Counted from the first letter of the stretch, positions 39,047-49,383 are shown. The stretch: 64,000 bases of DNA from Leptolyngbya sp. Prado105 (GCA_025454375.1 JALOOO010000003.1:1-64000), one strand, 5' to 3'. Notes: generated from the sequence alone by a model not told the origin. Numbers and translations are program-made.

Positions 39047-40477
39047 CAAAACTGGAGTCAGCCAATTTCCCCATTTCACATACAATGTCTCAGTTTGCTG
39101 ACGGTAAATCGTATCGGCATGAATTTGATATTGATTGGGAGTCGATCGCCATTTCACTTGACCATGCGGATTCACGATTCCTGAATAGCCTGTATTCGTC
39201 ACCCGCACTGCCCAGCGATCGGTTTCAATCGATCGAATCACATCATGCGCCTCATGCTGCGCCATTAACACGGTGCTGTAAGGATCTAAATTCGAGGCAG
39301 TAATCAGAAACTGTGCGCCTCTTGCAACCTGACGGCGAAATACTTCTGAAAAAGCAGAATCAAAGCAAATCCCGATCGCGATCCGTCCTAAAGCTGTTTC
39401 AAACTGTTGATTAAAATCTCCAGGAGTCATGGAAGATTGAATCGGAGATAACCGTCCTAGTACTTCTTCAAACGGCATATATTCGCCTAGCGGCACAAGC
39501 TTAATCTTGTTGTATCGAGCGATCGTCTTTCCGTCCGAAATCGCAATTAAGCTCTGGGTATAGCGCCTTCCTTCTGGGAAAAATGTTCCGACGAATGCAA
39601 GGGTTTTCTTCTCAGAAATGGCTAAATTCACTGAGTTTGTTAAATTCGGAGCTTGCCATAGAAAGGGTAATGCACCTTCTGGCATGACCACAAAATCTAC
39701 GTTCTGATCAGAAAGCGATCGATAGCCAGAGGAATATCCATCTAATGCCTTTTTCAAGCCTTCTGCAAATAGTTTGATCCGAGTTGGAACATTCCCTTGC
39801 ACAATCCCTGCGGTGAGTTTTACTTCAGGATTTTGAGTGATCGCACTTTGATAGAACCCAAATCCGATCAGATGCAGCACTACAAAACTCATGAGTGCAA
39901 TTGCCCCAAATCGTTTTTCTTTTGCTAACCAAGCTTCTGCAAGCAATCCATTGACCAGAACGATCGCTGCCGTAACGGTTAAAGCCCCCGAAATTCTACT
40001 CAAATGCAGAATGACTAAATTTCCTGGACTCTGCGTATAAGCAAGCGATGTCCAATCTAATGCGCTCCACTGCCGCACCATTTCTGATCCGCACCAAAGC
40101 GCAACCCCGATCAGAATTCTCACGATTGGAGATTTTACCAATCGCAGACCCCACGCCCACGCCGCGACACAGATCACCCCCCATAGTGTGATAAATGCCC
40201 AAGCAACCGCCACGATCGCTACGCTCGCAATCCAGGGAATCCCTAACCACATCAGCGGATGCAACCCGGTAATCCAGTGCAGCGCAAACCCGTGATAAAC
40301 AATGCCCCAGACGATCGCAGGCTTGCTCGATCGCGTTTTGATCGTCACTACCCAAAGGGGCGCTAATGCAACCCAAGCCAATCCCCAAACCCCAGTCGGC
40401 GCAGGTGCAAGTCCCATCAACACAGCGCTGAAAAGTGCAATCCCCAAAGCCGTTTTCAGCTTCATAAAACACAACAC
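38999..40477 (-). CDS. lnt: Apolipoprotein N-acyltransferase
   Basis: N-terminal membrane helices plus nitrilase domain (VVMPEGALPF, KLVPLGEYMPFEEVL, GICFDSAFSEVF). Confidence 0.95.
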   Translation of the reverse strand: MLCFMKLKTALGIALFSAVLMGLAPAPTGVWGLAWVALAPLWVVTIKTRSSKPAIVWGIVYHGFALHWITGLHPLMWLGIPWIASVAIVAVAWAFITLWGVICVAAWAWGLRLVKSPIVRILIGVALWCGSEMVRQWSALDWTSLAYTQSPGNLVILHLSRISGALTVTAAIVLVNGLLAEAWLAKEKRFGAIALMSFVVLHLIGFGFYQSAITQNPEVKLTAGIVQGNVPTRIKLFAEGLKKALDGYSSGYRSLSDQNVDFVVMPEGALPFLWQAPNLTNSVNLAISEKKTLAFVGTFFPEGRRYTQSLIAISDGKTIARYNKIKLVPLGEYMPFEEVLGRLSPIQSSMTPGDFNQQFETALGRIAIGICFDSAFSEVFRRQVARGAQFLITASNLDPYSTVLMAQHEAHDVIRSIETDRWAVRVTNTGYSGIVNPHGQVKWRSTPNQYQIHADTIYRQQTETLYVKWGNWLTPVLLGTAILLLFISRNQG

Positions 40478-40638
40478 AAACTCCAGTGCGATCGATACTA
40501 CCAGTTAACCTGCAACCTCTGACTTCTTCAAATCGATGTGAACTTTAGTAAGCAACCGTCTCATTCTGTTGCTGCCCCGCCGCAATCGCCTGAGATCGCT
40601 CTATCCTAAAGGAAATCTTAAGGATTAGAAGACCCTGC

Positions 40639-41511
40639 ATGGAAATCAGCGAGTTACTGCGACGATATGAACATGGCGATCGTGATTTTTCTGGAGTCAA
40701 TCTCAGCAATGCAGACCTCAGCAATCTTACTCTCGTCAATATCAATCTGGAAAACGCCAACCTTACAGGCGTAAACTTCAGTCGATCGTTCTTGATGAAA
40801 GCCAATTTTCGGGGTGCTTTTCTCAACTGGGCAAATTTCCAATTCGTCAAACTAACCGAAGGAAATTTTATCGATACTGATCTGACGAAAGCTCGATTGA
40901 ATGGAGCCTTTCTGGTCAAATCGAACTTTACGCGATCGCGGCTCAGTGGAGCGGATCTGAGTTACGCCAATCTACGTAGTGCCACGTTAGAGCGAGCCAA
41001 TCTCTGCGGCACGAAAATGCTCGGAGTCAATCTTCGCAGTGCCAACCTCACAGGCGCAAATCTAAACTGGGCGAATCTTCAGGGGGCAAGACTCAGCGGA
41101 GCCACCTTGAAAGACGCTTTCTTCAGTGAAACGAATCTCTCTGAAGCCTTTCTCAATGGAGTCGATCTTCGAGGCACTGACTTAAGCGGAATCAACCTCA
41201 GCGAAGCTAAACTGAATGGAGCAAACTTGGAGGGTGCGGCGTTATCGCGCTCAAATTTTAAGAATGCTCGTCTGCATAGCGCAAATTTATCCAGAGCAAA
41301 TTTGACTGACGCAAATCTAGAAGCTGCCTTTCTCTTTGGCGCAAACTTGCAGTGGACAAATCTCAGCCGCGCGAATCTCACGCGATCGAATCTCAGCAGT
41401 GCCCGAATCCTCGGCATCAAACTTGAAGAAACCATCCTCTCAGAGACCGTCTTGTCAGATCTCGCCCGTCGCTACGTCGCTTTGGCTGAGCAATCTCTGC
41501 CACTCGCGTAA
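40639..41511 (+). CDS. Pentapeptide repeat protein
   Basis: Repeated A(D/N)LXX units (LSNADLSNLTLVNINLENANLTGVNF...). Confidence 0.95.
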   Translation: MEISELLRRYEHGDRDFSGVNLSNADLSNLTLVNINLENANLTGVNFSRSFLMKANFRGAFLNWANFQFVKLTEGNFIDTDLTKARLNGAFLVKSNFTRSRLSGADLSYANLRSATLERANLCGTKMLGVNLRSANLTGANLNWANLQGARLSGATLKDAFFSETNLSEAFLNGVDLRGTDLSGINLSEAKLNGANLEGAALSRSNFKNARLHSANLSRANLTDANLEAAFLFGANLQWTNLSRANLTRSNLSSARILGIKLEETILSETVLSDLARRYVALAEQSLPLA

Positions 41512-41516
41512 ATTGC

Positions 41517-41918
41517 TCACTCGCCCCAGTGTCGCCTGTAAAATTGCTGTCGTCGCAAATGCGAGAACCCAATTCCGACAAGATTCTCCCCGGTTCCCAT
41601 CTGAGGTAAATAGGCTTGCTTTAGAGCCTCATTCTCACTTTTTGATAAAATTTCTCCGGCACTTTGATGTTGTGTTTGCAGAAAAGCCAATGCTTCAGAA
41701 AACCGAGCCGTTTGTTCTTGAAATTGATCGAAAAGCGGATTGTCCAATTCTGCCCCGTGATAGGCTTTCGGAATTCGCAACCCAAGCAGATTGAGATCGC
41801 CTAATCCTTGTAATGCCGATCGTAATGCTTCTGCATCTTCATCCAGTTGATTGGCAATTGGCGCGATCGTTTCTCGAAGATAAATATCCGCGATTTCCAG
41901 AAGAGATGAAGTTTGCAT
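41517..41918 (-). pseudogene. N-terminal fragment of acyl-CoA dehydrogenase-like protein
   Basis: Starts like an acyl-CoA dehydrogenase (IADIYLRETIAPIANQLD...GLGDLNLLGLRIPKAYHGAEL...LVGIGFSHLRRQ) but stops after ~133 aa. Confidence 0.65.
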
Positions 41919-41962
41919 GTATAAAAGTTTGGATATGAGAATTTGTCACTCTTGATTTGTGT

Positions 41963-42592
41963 ATGAGCGATCTGAGCCAAACTGCGGTGCTGAACTGGGT
42001 AAATCAAGCCAGAATCTTAGGATATTTAGTCCTGATTGCCTGGATTGTATCAGTGCTAAATTTTGGCGTTTTAGCAAAGTCATTGAATGGATTCGGGATT
42101 CGTCCGCGCCAGTTAGCAGGTTTATGGGGCGTTTTGTTTGCGCCTTTTTTGCATGGCAGTTGGCGACATTTAGAAGGCAATACGCTTGCGTTTCTCACCT
42201 ATGGCGGACTGATTATGTTGCAAAACCCGGCAAATTTTGGAGCGGTTACAGCAACCGTTGCTTTGACAAGCGGATTCGGAACCTGGCTACTGGGACGCGA
42301 TCGTACTGTTCATATCGGCGCAAGTGGGGTTACTTTCGGCTATTTAGGATTTTTAATGTTTCTCGCTTTTTTCGATCGCAACATTCCGACGGTGCTGCTG
42401 CTTGTCTTTACCGCCTTTTTTCACAGCAAATATCTCTGGGGACTGCTCCCGATCAATCAACGTATCTCTTGGGAGGAGCATCTTTTTGGCTTTGTCGGCG
42501 GCATCTTTGCAGCGCGATATCTCCCACAGCTTCGAGAAAATTTCGCTCAAGTTCTCGCCGTTCTGCAACAACTTGAAGCCTGGATTAGATGA
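41963..42592 (+). CDS. Rhomboid family intramembrane serine protease
   Basis: HGSWRHLEGNTLAFLTYGG; GASGVTFGYLG (GxSG); EEHLFGFVGG. Confidence 0.9.
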   Translation: MSDLSQTAVLNWVNQARILGYLVLIAWIVSVLNFGVLAKSLNGFGIRPRQLAGLWGVLFAPFLHGSWRHLEGNTLAFLTYGGLIMLQNPANFGAVTATVALTSGFGTWLLGRDRTVHIGASGVTFGYLGFLMFLAFFDRNIPTVLLLVFTAFFHSKYLWGLLPINQRISWEEHLFGFVGGIFAARYLPQLRENFAQVLAVLQQLEAWIR

Positions 42593-42616
42593 TCGTATCG
42601 CTTAAATTCGACAATT

Positions 42617-43549
42617 TTACAGTGCTGAAAAAATCATCCCTCCCCATCCATTGACCCAACCGACGCTATATCGGCAAAAGGCAGGCAAATGTCCCACGGG
42701 AGCCGCGATCGTAAAAGTAAGTTGGTCATATGCGATCGACTCGCCGTTCACAATCCATTCAACTCGACTGCAAAGCGCTTCCCACGCCTCGCGGTAATGA
42801 TCCTGCCCATCCGGTTGACCGCCAAAATTCAGATACAGTTGCTTCTGCACACTAAACCCAAACCGTCCGCCGCTATAGCGTATCCATAGATCATTAATCG
42901 TGCGCAAATCAGCACAGGGGAAATTCAGCAAATCCTGCTCCTGCATCTCACTTCCCTGTTGCTTCCCCACAGCCTGCCGGATAACTAGATAAGTTTCGTA
43001 GTCTGCCTCTTTCCACTGCTGCGCTTTGAGAAGATCTCGCAGTTTTGTATAGTCAACTCCTTTCGCAGATCTGAGATCATCCCCTTTCTGTTGGCGTTCT
43101 TTGAATAAATCCTCGATCGCAGCTTTAATATTCAACGCAATATCGGCAAATGCTTCATGCTGATCTGCCCAGCTTGTCACAGGTTTGGCATCTCTTGGTA
43201 ATGCCTGCAACTTCCCAAAAACCGTATCTTGCCAATCTACAGGACGCAAAATAACCGGAATTACGCGAGCTTCCCCAGCTTCATGGCGCTGCATAGCGAG
43301 TTCTAGCTCAATATCCCAACAGTAATCAGAATTGAGAAAGTAAGCACTGACGAGCAGCAAAATGATGTCTGCGGTTTTCAAATGTCGATCGATTTCATTT
43401 TTCCATTCTGTTCCCGCACTGATTCGGCGATCATGCCAACTCGAAATCAGTCCACGTCGCTCTAAAGATTTCAAGTGCATTGCTAGCTCATCTCGCAATG
43501 CTTCATCTCGATGAGAATAGGAGAAAAATAGCTCAGTTGAATTCTGCAT
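42617..43549 (-). CDS. TIR domain - GUN4 domain fusion protein
   Basis: N-terminal TIR (ELFFSYSHRDEALRDELAMHLKSLERRGLISSWHDRRI...NSDYCWDIELELAMQRHEAGEARVIPVILRPVDW) and C-terminal GUN4 (DYTKLRDLLKAQQWKEADYETYLVI...FPCADLRTINDLWIRYSGGRFGFSVQKQLY...GHLPAFC). Confidence 0.92.
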   Translation of the reverse strand: MQNSTELFFSYSHRDEALRDELAMHLKSLERRGLISSWHDRRISAGTEWKNEIDRHLKTADIILLLVSAYFLNSDYCWDIELELAMQRHEAGEARVIPVILRPVDWQDTVFGKLQALPRDAKPVTSWADQHEAFADIALNIKAAIEDLFKERQQKGDDLRSAKGVDYTKLRDLLKAQQWKEADYETYLVIRQAVGKQQGSEMQEQDLLNFPCADLRTINDLWIRYSGGRFGFSVQKQLYLNFGGQPDGQDHYREAWEALCSRVEWIVNGESIAYDQLTFTIAAPVGHLPAFCRYSVGWVNGWGGMIFSAL

Positions 43550-43650
43550 CGTTACAACCGGGAATTTTTTCCTTTTATGATAAGCGATCGCTTACAATCT
43601 CACGCTTGCGCTAGGGTTTGCATCCAGTGCGCAGCATAAATTCTCGATCG

Positions 43651-44220
43651 CTAAAACTTCACTTTCTTATAAATCGCTGAAATCGGCATTTGAAACGGAA
43701 TCGAAGAAAACACTAAAGTGTCATTCTCGTCTTCATACTCACTGAGCAACCATTTCCGTTTTCCTGTCTTCGAGAACTGCTCCACATGAATTTCGGATTG
43801 ATCAATCAGAATGTATTCTTGAAAACTCTCTAACGTTCGATAGGATCTGAATTTTCCATCGCGATCGTAGTTCTGTATTGATTCTGAAAGCACTTCAACA
43901 ATGACCACAGGATTCGTAACCGTATCAACGCGCCCCTCAAGCAGCTTTACTTCTCCTTGCACCACCATCACATCTGGATAGGTAAAAATCTTCTTCTTCG
44001 GAATCCATAACCGCAAATCGGTCACAAACGCTTCATAATCTTGATCTTCAAGCGCTAGATTTAAAGTTGCATAAATATTTCCTGCAATTCGATTATGATT
44101 TGGGGTTCCGCCTGTCATTGGGATGATCTCACCATCAATGTAGTCACTTCTAAACTCAGACTGAGTTTCTAGCTCCAAATACTCTTGCGGTGAGTATCGT
44201 CGATCTTGTGCTTGCACCAT
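43651..44220 (-). CDS. Uma2 family (DUF820) PD-(D/E)XK nuclease-like protein
   Basis: RYSPQEYLELETQSEFRSDYIDGEIIPMTGGTPNHNRIAGNI; YPDVMVV. Confidence 0.93.
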   Translation of the reverse strand: MVQAQDRRYSPQEYLELETQSEFRSDYIDGEIIPMTGGTPNHNRIAGNIYATLNLALEDQDYEAFVTDLRLWIPKKKIFTYPDVMVVQGEVKLLEGRVDTVTNPVVIVEVLSESIQNYDRDGKFRSYRTLESFQEYILIDQSEIHVEQFSKTGKRKWLLSEYEDENDTLVFSSIPFQMPISAIYKKVKF

Positions 44221-44484
44221 AGAACCTCCAAGTTCTGACTTTAGTTTAATAAAACCCAGAAAAAATTCTGCGAAACCGAGCGATTTTCTCCTGAAGTTTT
44301 TAGACTAGAAGAGGCTGTGTGATTTGCATACTCGGCAAGGTTCGATCCTACAAAAACTTGAGTCGGATCGCCCCGCAGTGCAAACCATCGCGCAAACGAT
44401 ACGGAAGTGCTGCAAAATTAAACCTGTAGGCTAACGTATAAGCAACGGCAACTGAACTCTAAGAAACGCCAGAAGGAAAGAACT

Positions 44485-45258
44485 ATGGGATTATTTGACC
44501 GCATAAGCCGAGTTGTCCGATCCAATGTCAACGACATGGTGAGCAAGGCAGAAGATCCAGAGAAAATTTTGGAGCAAGCCGTCATCGACATGCAGGAGGA
44601 TCTGATTCAGCTTCGTCAAGCCGTGGCGCAAGCGATCGCTTCTCAGAAACGGACGCAACAGCAATACACCCAAGCCCAAACTGAATCCAATAATTGGCAA
44701 CAGCGGGCACAACTCGCCTTGCAAAAAGGTGATGAAGGATTAGCACGTGAAGCGTTGAGTCGTAAAAAAACTTACACCGAAACAGCAACCTCCCTCAAAA
44801 CTCAACTGGATACCCAAACTGGGCAAGTTGATACCCTCAAGCGCAGTCTGATCGCCCTCGAAGGCAAAATTTCCGAGGCGAAGACCAAGAAAGACATGCT
44901 CAAAGCCCGTGCCAGTGCCGCCAAAGCGCAAGAGCAACTGCAAGGCATGGTCAACAACATGGGAACCAACACCGCCATGGCTGCCTTCGAGCGCATGGAA
45001 GATAAAGTTCTGCAACTCGAAGCGCGATCGCAAGCCGCCTCAGAACTCGCTGGAGCCGATTTAGAATCTCAATTTCGTGCCCTCGAATCAGGCGATGTCG
45101 ATCTCGAACTCGAAGCGATGAAGCAGCAAATGCTCGCAGGCTCTGCCCCATCTCAGCAATCGCTTCCCGGAACGGCAACCCCGCAAACCCAAGCACCGAA
45201 AGATGCAGCAGTTGATGCAGAGTTGGAAGACCTGAAGAAGCAGTTGGATAATCTCTAG
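44485..45258 (+). CDS. vipp1: PspA/IM30 family protein (Vipp1)
   Basis: MGLFDRISRVVRSNVNDMVSKAEDPEKILEQAVIDMQEDLIQLRQAVAQAIASQ with C-terminal extension. Confidence 0.93.
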   Translation: MGLFDRISRVVRSNVNDMVSKAEDPEKILEQAVIDMQEDLIQLRQAVAQAIASQKRTQQQYTQAQTESNNWQQRAQLALQKGDEGLAREALSRKKTYTETATSLKTQLDTQTGQVDTLKRSLIALEGKISEAKTKKDMLKARASAAKAQEQLQGMVNNMGTNTAMAAFERMEDKVLQLEARSQAASELAGADLESQFRALESGDVDLELEAMKQQMLAGSAPSQQSLPGTATPQTQAPKDAAVDAELEDLKKQLDNL

Positions 45259-45421
45259 GTAAAAAGTGGGGAGTAGAGCGTGAAGAGAATATCCGCTTCG
45301 TCCCAAACGAGAAGCTAACATTCCCACTCTCAAATCTCCCCACTCCCTACCCCCCACCCTTTTCCCTTCATCTTTCGTTACAATTAGAAAAAGCATCAAG
45401 ATTGTAACGAAAAGGATTTTC

Positions 45422-46318
45422 ATGGCTGACCAGTTAATACGTGCAACTGCCGCAGACGGTGGAATTCGAGCAGTTGGAGTGATTACGAATCGTCTTTGTG
45501 AAGAAGCGAGACAGCGCCACAACCTCTCGTATGTCGCGACCGCAGCATTAGGCAGAACCATGTCAGCAGGACTCTTGCTGGCATCCAGTATGAAAAGACC
45601 CGAATCGCGAGTGAATATCCGCATTCGCGGCAATGGTCCGATGGGCGGTCTGATGGTCGATGCGGGACTTAATGGAACCGTGCGCGGTTATGTAGACCAT
45701 CCAGAAGTCGAACTGCCCCCCAACGAAATCGGCAAACTCGATGTCGGAGGCGCGATCGGAAAAGAGGGCTATGTCTATGTCGTCCGAGATGTCGGATACG
45801 GTTACCCTTACAGCAGTACCGTCCAACTTGTTTCTGGTGAAATCGGCGATGACTTGACCCATTACTTAGTCACGTCTGAGCAAACCCCTTCCGCCCTGAT
45901 GCTGGGCGTATTTGTCAATGGGGATGGTGTGCAAGCAGCAGGCGGATTACTGATTCAAATCCTCCCGAAAGCAGCAAGCGATCCCGAACTCGTCGCACTT
46001 CTAGAATCGCGACTCTCGACCCTGCAAGGATTTACTCCCTTACTGCAAGCAGGCAAAACCTTACCGATGATTCTTGAAGAACTCCTCGGAGACATCGGCT
46101 TAGAAATATTCCCGGAAACGCAGCTTGTCAGGTTTCATTGTGGCTGCTCCTTCGATCGCGTCATGGGCGCACTCAAACTTTTAGGCGAAGCCGAACTGCG
46201 AGACATGATCGAAAAAGACAAAGGAGCCGAAGCGACCTGTCATTTTTGTAATCAAGTTTACAAAGCAAACATCGACCAACTAGAGCAGTTGATCGATGAA
46301 CTCAAACAAGCAAATTAG
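45422..46318 (+). CDS. hslO: Hsp33 family redox-regulated chaperone
   Basis: C-terminal FHCGCSFDRVMGALKLLG...TCHFCNQVY (CxC...CxxC). Confidence 0.96.
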   Translation: MADQLIRATAADGGIRAVGVITNRLCEEARQRHNLSYVATAALGRTMSAGLLLASSMKRPESRVNIRIRGNGPMGGLMVDAGLNGTVRGYVDHPEVELPPNEIGKLDVGGAIGKEGYVYVVRDVGYGYPYSSTVQLVSGEIGDDLTHYLVTSEQTPSALMLGVFVNGDGVQAAGGLLIQILPKAASDPELVALLESRLSTLQGFTPLLQAGKTLPMILEELLGDIGLEIFPETQLVRFHCGCSFDRVMGALKLLGEAELRDMIEKDKGAEATCHFCNQVYKANIDQLEQLIDELKQAN

Positions 46319-46342
46319 ATTTTTGCCAAACCTTAAAATCGA

Positions 46343-46966
46343 CTAGCCTCTTCCTTGTTCTGCATACATGGCTCGAAGCACCAGTGCAGGATCGACCCAT
46401 TGGCTAGAGTATTTCAGACCCCAATGTAAATGCGGCCCGGTCGTGCGTCCGGTCATCCCGACCCGACCAATTCGTTCACCTGCTGGAATCGTCTGACCGT
46501 CATAAATTCGCACATCTCCAGATTGAATATATCTGCCTTGAGCGTCACGACCTGCCGATCCCTGCATATGACAGTAAATATGCTCCCATTCGCCAGATTC
46601 GACGACAACAGAAGTCCCACAGGCACTATTGTCTGAAACCTCGACGACTTTACCCGTCCACCAACTGCGGATATAGCTGCCTTCTGGGGCTGCCATATCC
46701 AAACCGCGATGGAATTCACGGTTATAAGACCCATCAGGAGACATGCGATAGCCGAAAGGTGACGTGTACCCTTGGAAATTTTCGACGGGGAAAGATGCTC
46801 CTTGCCAGCTATTACCTGTCGCTTGCAGATTCGCCTCGATCGCAAGGAGTCCGTGCTGACTCCAAGAGAGAACGATCGCTCCCAAAAATCCCAAAACCAG
46901 AACCACCCAAAATCGTCTCAATGCGAACCTTGAGAGAACAAGTAAAGACCTCCATACTTGTGTCAT
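46343..46966 (-). CDS. M23 family metallopeptidase
   Basis: FHRGLDMAAPEGSYIRSWWTGKVVEV; GRTTGPHLHWGL (HxH). Confidence 0.93.
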   Translation of the reverse strand: MTQVWRSLLVLSRFALRRFWVVLVLGFLGAIVLSWSQHGLLAIEANLQATGNSWQGASFPVENFQGYTSPFGYRMSPDGSYNREFHRGLDMAAPEGSYIRSWWTGKVVEVSDNSACGTSVVVESGEWEHIYCHMQGSAGRDAQGRYIQSGDVRIYDGQTIPAGERIGRVGMTGRTTGPHLHWGLKYSSQWVDPALVLRAMYAEQGRG

Positions 46967-47465
46967 TCTTTTCTCCTTGTGTGTGAAGAGCGTTCGGTAG
47001 ATGCAATCCGAATCCGATTTTTGCTAACCTGCGAAACCTTGCCTTAGCAAAAATCGGTCAAGGTCATTTAATCACAAAAAATCTTCACAAACCTCGTATA
47101 TTCCTGCAAAAGTGCGTGAAATTTCTCCGTTATATTGCGGTTGCCTCATCAAATCTTTATCTTTCACAAAATTTATATTGATTCACCAGGACGCGATCGT
47201 ATAGGAGTACCGCAAAATTTCGCGATCGACTTCACTGAACCTGATTTTTCGGATGCTTCTTAGTCAGAACTTGCGAGTTTGTACTGAGATCAAAATTAAT
47301 CCGCAACTTTACCCATTTCCGTATCTAGTCTTTCAATAGATCCGTATTTTTACCAATGCTTGATGTGATTTTATACATACTTCACTTCTAAGCTCGAAAC
47401 TCTAACCTTATGATGAGCCAGGAGTGACTCGATAGCTCAGTTTTAATCGAGGTAAAAAAGATTTT

Positions 47466-49235
47466 ATGGCAACATCAGATGCGACCACATCACTAATTGA
47501 CGCAACGTCTCTAAAAACACCTTCAGATGCGTCTGGACTCACCGTCGATGCCCCGAAAGCTGCATGGCATGACAGCAGATCGAGCGCCTTAATCTGGCGC
47601 AATCAAGCCACTGACCAAACGGCTGCTTGGGGAATTCAAGGCACAACCTATCAAAATAGTTCACTTTTTCAAAGCACCCCTCCACTCGGTGCGAATTCTC
47701 CCTGGCAATTAGTGGATGCGGGCGGATTTGAAGAGGATGAAAACATCTTACTCTGGCGCAATCAATCGAGTGACCAAACGGCGATTTGGACATTCAACGG
47801 TACGACCTACGGGGGAGGCGCACTCATATCAGGTGCGCCTCCTTTGGGCAGCAATTCGCCTTGGAGACTGGTCGGAGGAGTGACACTTGATGAGACTGCA
47901 ACTTTGGTTTGGCGTAATCAAGCCACGGATCAAACTGCAATTTGGTCGCTGAGTGACGATGGTGTATTTCAGTCTGGAACTTTATTAAGCGGAACTCCAA
48001 CGCTGGGCGCAAACTCTCCCTGGAGACTCGTCGATGCAGTCGGCGATGGCGAGGAATTAGAACTGCTCTGGCGCAATCAAGCAACCGATCAAACTGCGAT
48101 CTGGAATTTCGAGGGGTCAACGTTCGTTTCGGGTGAGATCGTCACTAGCACTCCCTCGCTCGGCAGTAATTCTCCCTGGGAATTAACTAAATTTGTCGAT
48201 GTCGATGGCAATGACAGCGCAGATTTGATCTGGCAGAATCGCACAAGTGGTCAGCAAGCGATTTGGTTCCTCAATGACTCACAGTTTGCATCTGGGGAAC
48301 TGATTGGGAATGCCCCGAATCCGGGTGCAAGTTGGCAAATTGTTGGCATGATTTCCGTTGATACTTCTACGATCGCTGATCTCGAAGGACTCGTGACTCC
48401 ACCTGCTGCGGCTGTGACTGAGCTTCCAGCAACCAATAATCTGATCTGGGCAAATGATATCAACGATCAAAGTGCTGCTTGGGAGATCAATACTGACGAC
48501 CAAGGCGCAGTCTTTGTCGATGGAACCTTGATTCAAGGCGCTCCTGATTTAGGACTGAATTCACCTTGGAAACTGATCGATGCGATCGCCAAACCAAATG
48601 GCGGGACGCAATATCTCTGGCGCAATCCGGTCAGTGATCAAACAGCAGTTTGGGAGATTGAGAGCAATACGTTTGTGTCGAGTACCATTCTTGGGAATGC
48701 ACCCACTCTAGGGAGCAATTCTCAGTGGGAACTGATCGCGAATGTCTTCCTGGGTAGTTCTGATCAAACGACTTTGGTATGGCGCAATCAAGCCACGGAT
48801 CAAACCGCAGTTTGGACGTTTGATGCGAACTACCAGTTCGTTTCTGGGGAACTCATTACGGATGCACCAATTTTAGGCGCAAATTCGCAGTGGAAACTGG
48901 TGGATGCAGTCGATAGCTTCGGCAAACTAGACTTAGTATGGCGCAATGAAGCGATCGATTCTTCTGGGTTCTGGATCGTGGATGGCAATGAATTCTCCTC
49001 GAGCGGTGTGATTCAAAACGCACCCACGGTCGGGATCAATTCTGCCTGGAAATTGCTGAAAGCGGAAGATGTCGATGGCGATCTCAGTCCTGATTTGATC
49101 TGGCAAAATTCTGCCACGGGTCAGCAAGCAATCTGGTATCTTGATGACTTTGCTTTCACCTCTGGAGCAATTTTAGCAGACGCACCCAATCCTGGTGCAA
49201 ATTGGAGAATTGTTGGTGCAGTTGAACTTGACTGA
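47466..49235 (+). CDS. Large repeat protein (FG-GAP/VCBS-like, 10 WRNQ units)
   Basis: Ten ~50-aa units of (L/V)(I/V)WRNQATDQTAIWxxxGxxFxSGxLIxxAPxLGxNSPWxLV, in two blocks of five. Confidence 0.85.
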   Translation: MATSDATTSLIDATSLKTPSDASGLTVDAPKAAWHDSRSSALIWRNQATDQTAAWGIQGTTYQNSSLFQSTPPLGANSPWQLVDAGGFEEDENILLWRNQSSDQTAIWTFNGTTYGGGALISGAPPLGSNSPWRLVGGVTLDETATLVWRNQATDQTAIWSLSDDGVFQSGTLLSGTPTLGANSPWRLVDAVGDGEELELLWRNQATDQTAIWNFEGSTFVSGEIVTSTPSLGSNSPWELTKFVDVDGNDSADLIWQNRTSGQQAIWFLNDSQFASGELIGNAPNPGASWQIVGMISVDTSTIADLEGLVTPPAAAVTELPATNNLIWANDINDQSAAWEINTDDQGAVFVDGTLIQGAPDLGLNSPWKLIDAIAKPNGGTQYLWRNPVSDQTAVWEIESNTFVSSTILGNAPTLGSNSQWELIANVFLGSSDQTTLVWRNQATDQTAVWTFDANYQFVSGELITDAPILGANSQWKLVDAVDSFGKLDLVWRNEAIDSSGFWIVDGNEFSSSGVIQNAPTVGINSAWKLLKAEDVDGDLSPDLIWQNSATGQQAIWYLDDFAFTSGAILADAPNPGANWRIVGAVELD

Positions 49236-49339
49236 GGTAGGGTAATCGTTTCAGGGTTCTCGTATTGAGATTAAAGGATCGACTAAACTTCGGTTGATTT
49301 TTCTATCACAATTTTTCTACCACAATAAATGAATCAGGA

Positions 49340-49383
49340 AGAGTGTTTGCTACGAGGTTCGCTCGATCGCAGACACTCTTTTT
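49340..49383 (+). terminator. Rho-independent terminator-like hairpin
   Basis: AGAGTGTTTGC ... GCAGACACTCT followed by TTTT. Confidence 0.65.

Noticed and set aside
41959-42576. 205-aa alternative-frame ORF over the rhomboid gene
   Set aside because: The other frame contains GASG and conserved membrane motifs; this one lacks any recognisable domain.
42617-44220. TIR-GUN4 plus Uma2 as a two-gene defence operon
   Set aside because: Both are on the minus strand, but a ~100-bp gap separates them, Uma2 genes are very common in cyanobacteria, and no further effector or sensor gene is adjacent; kept as a single-gene finding only.
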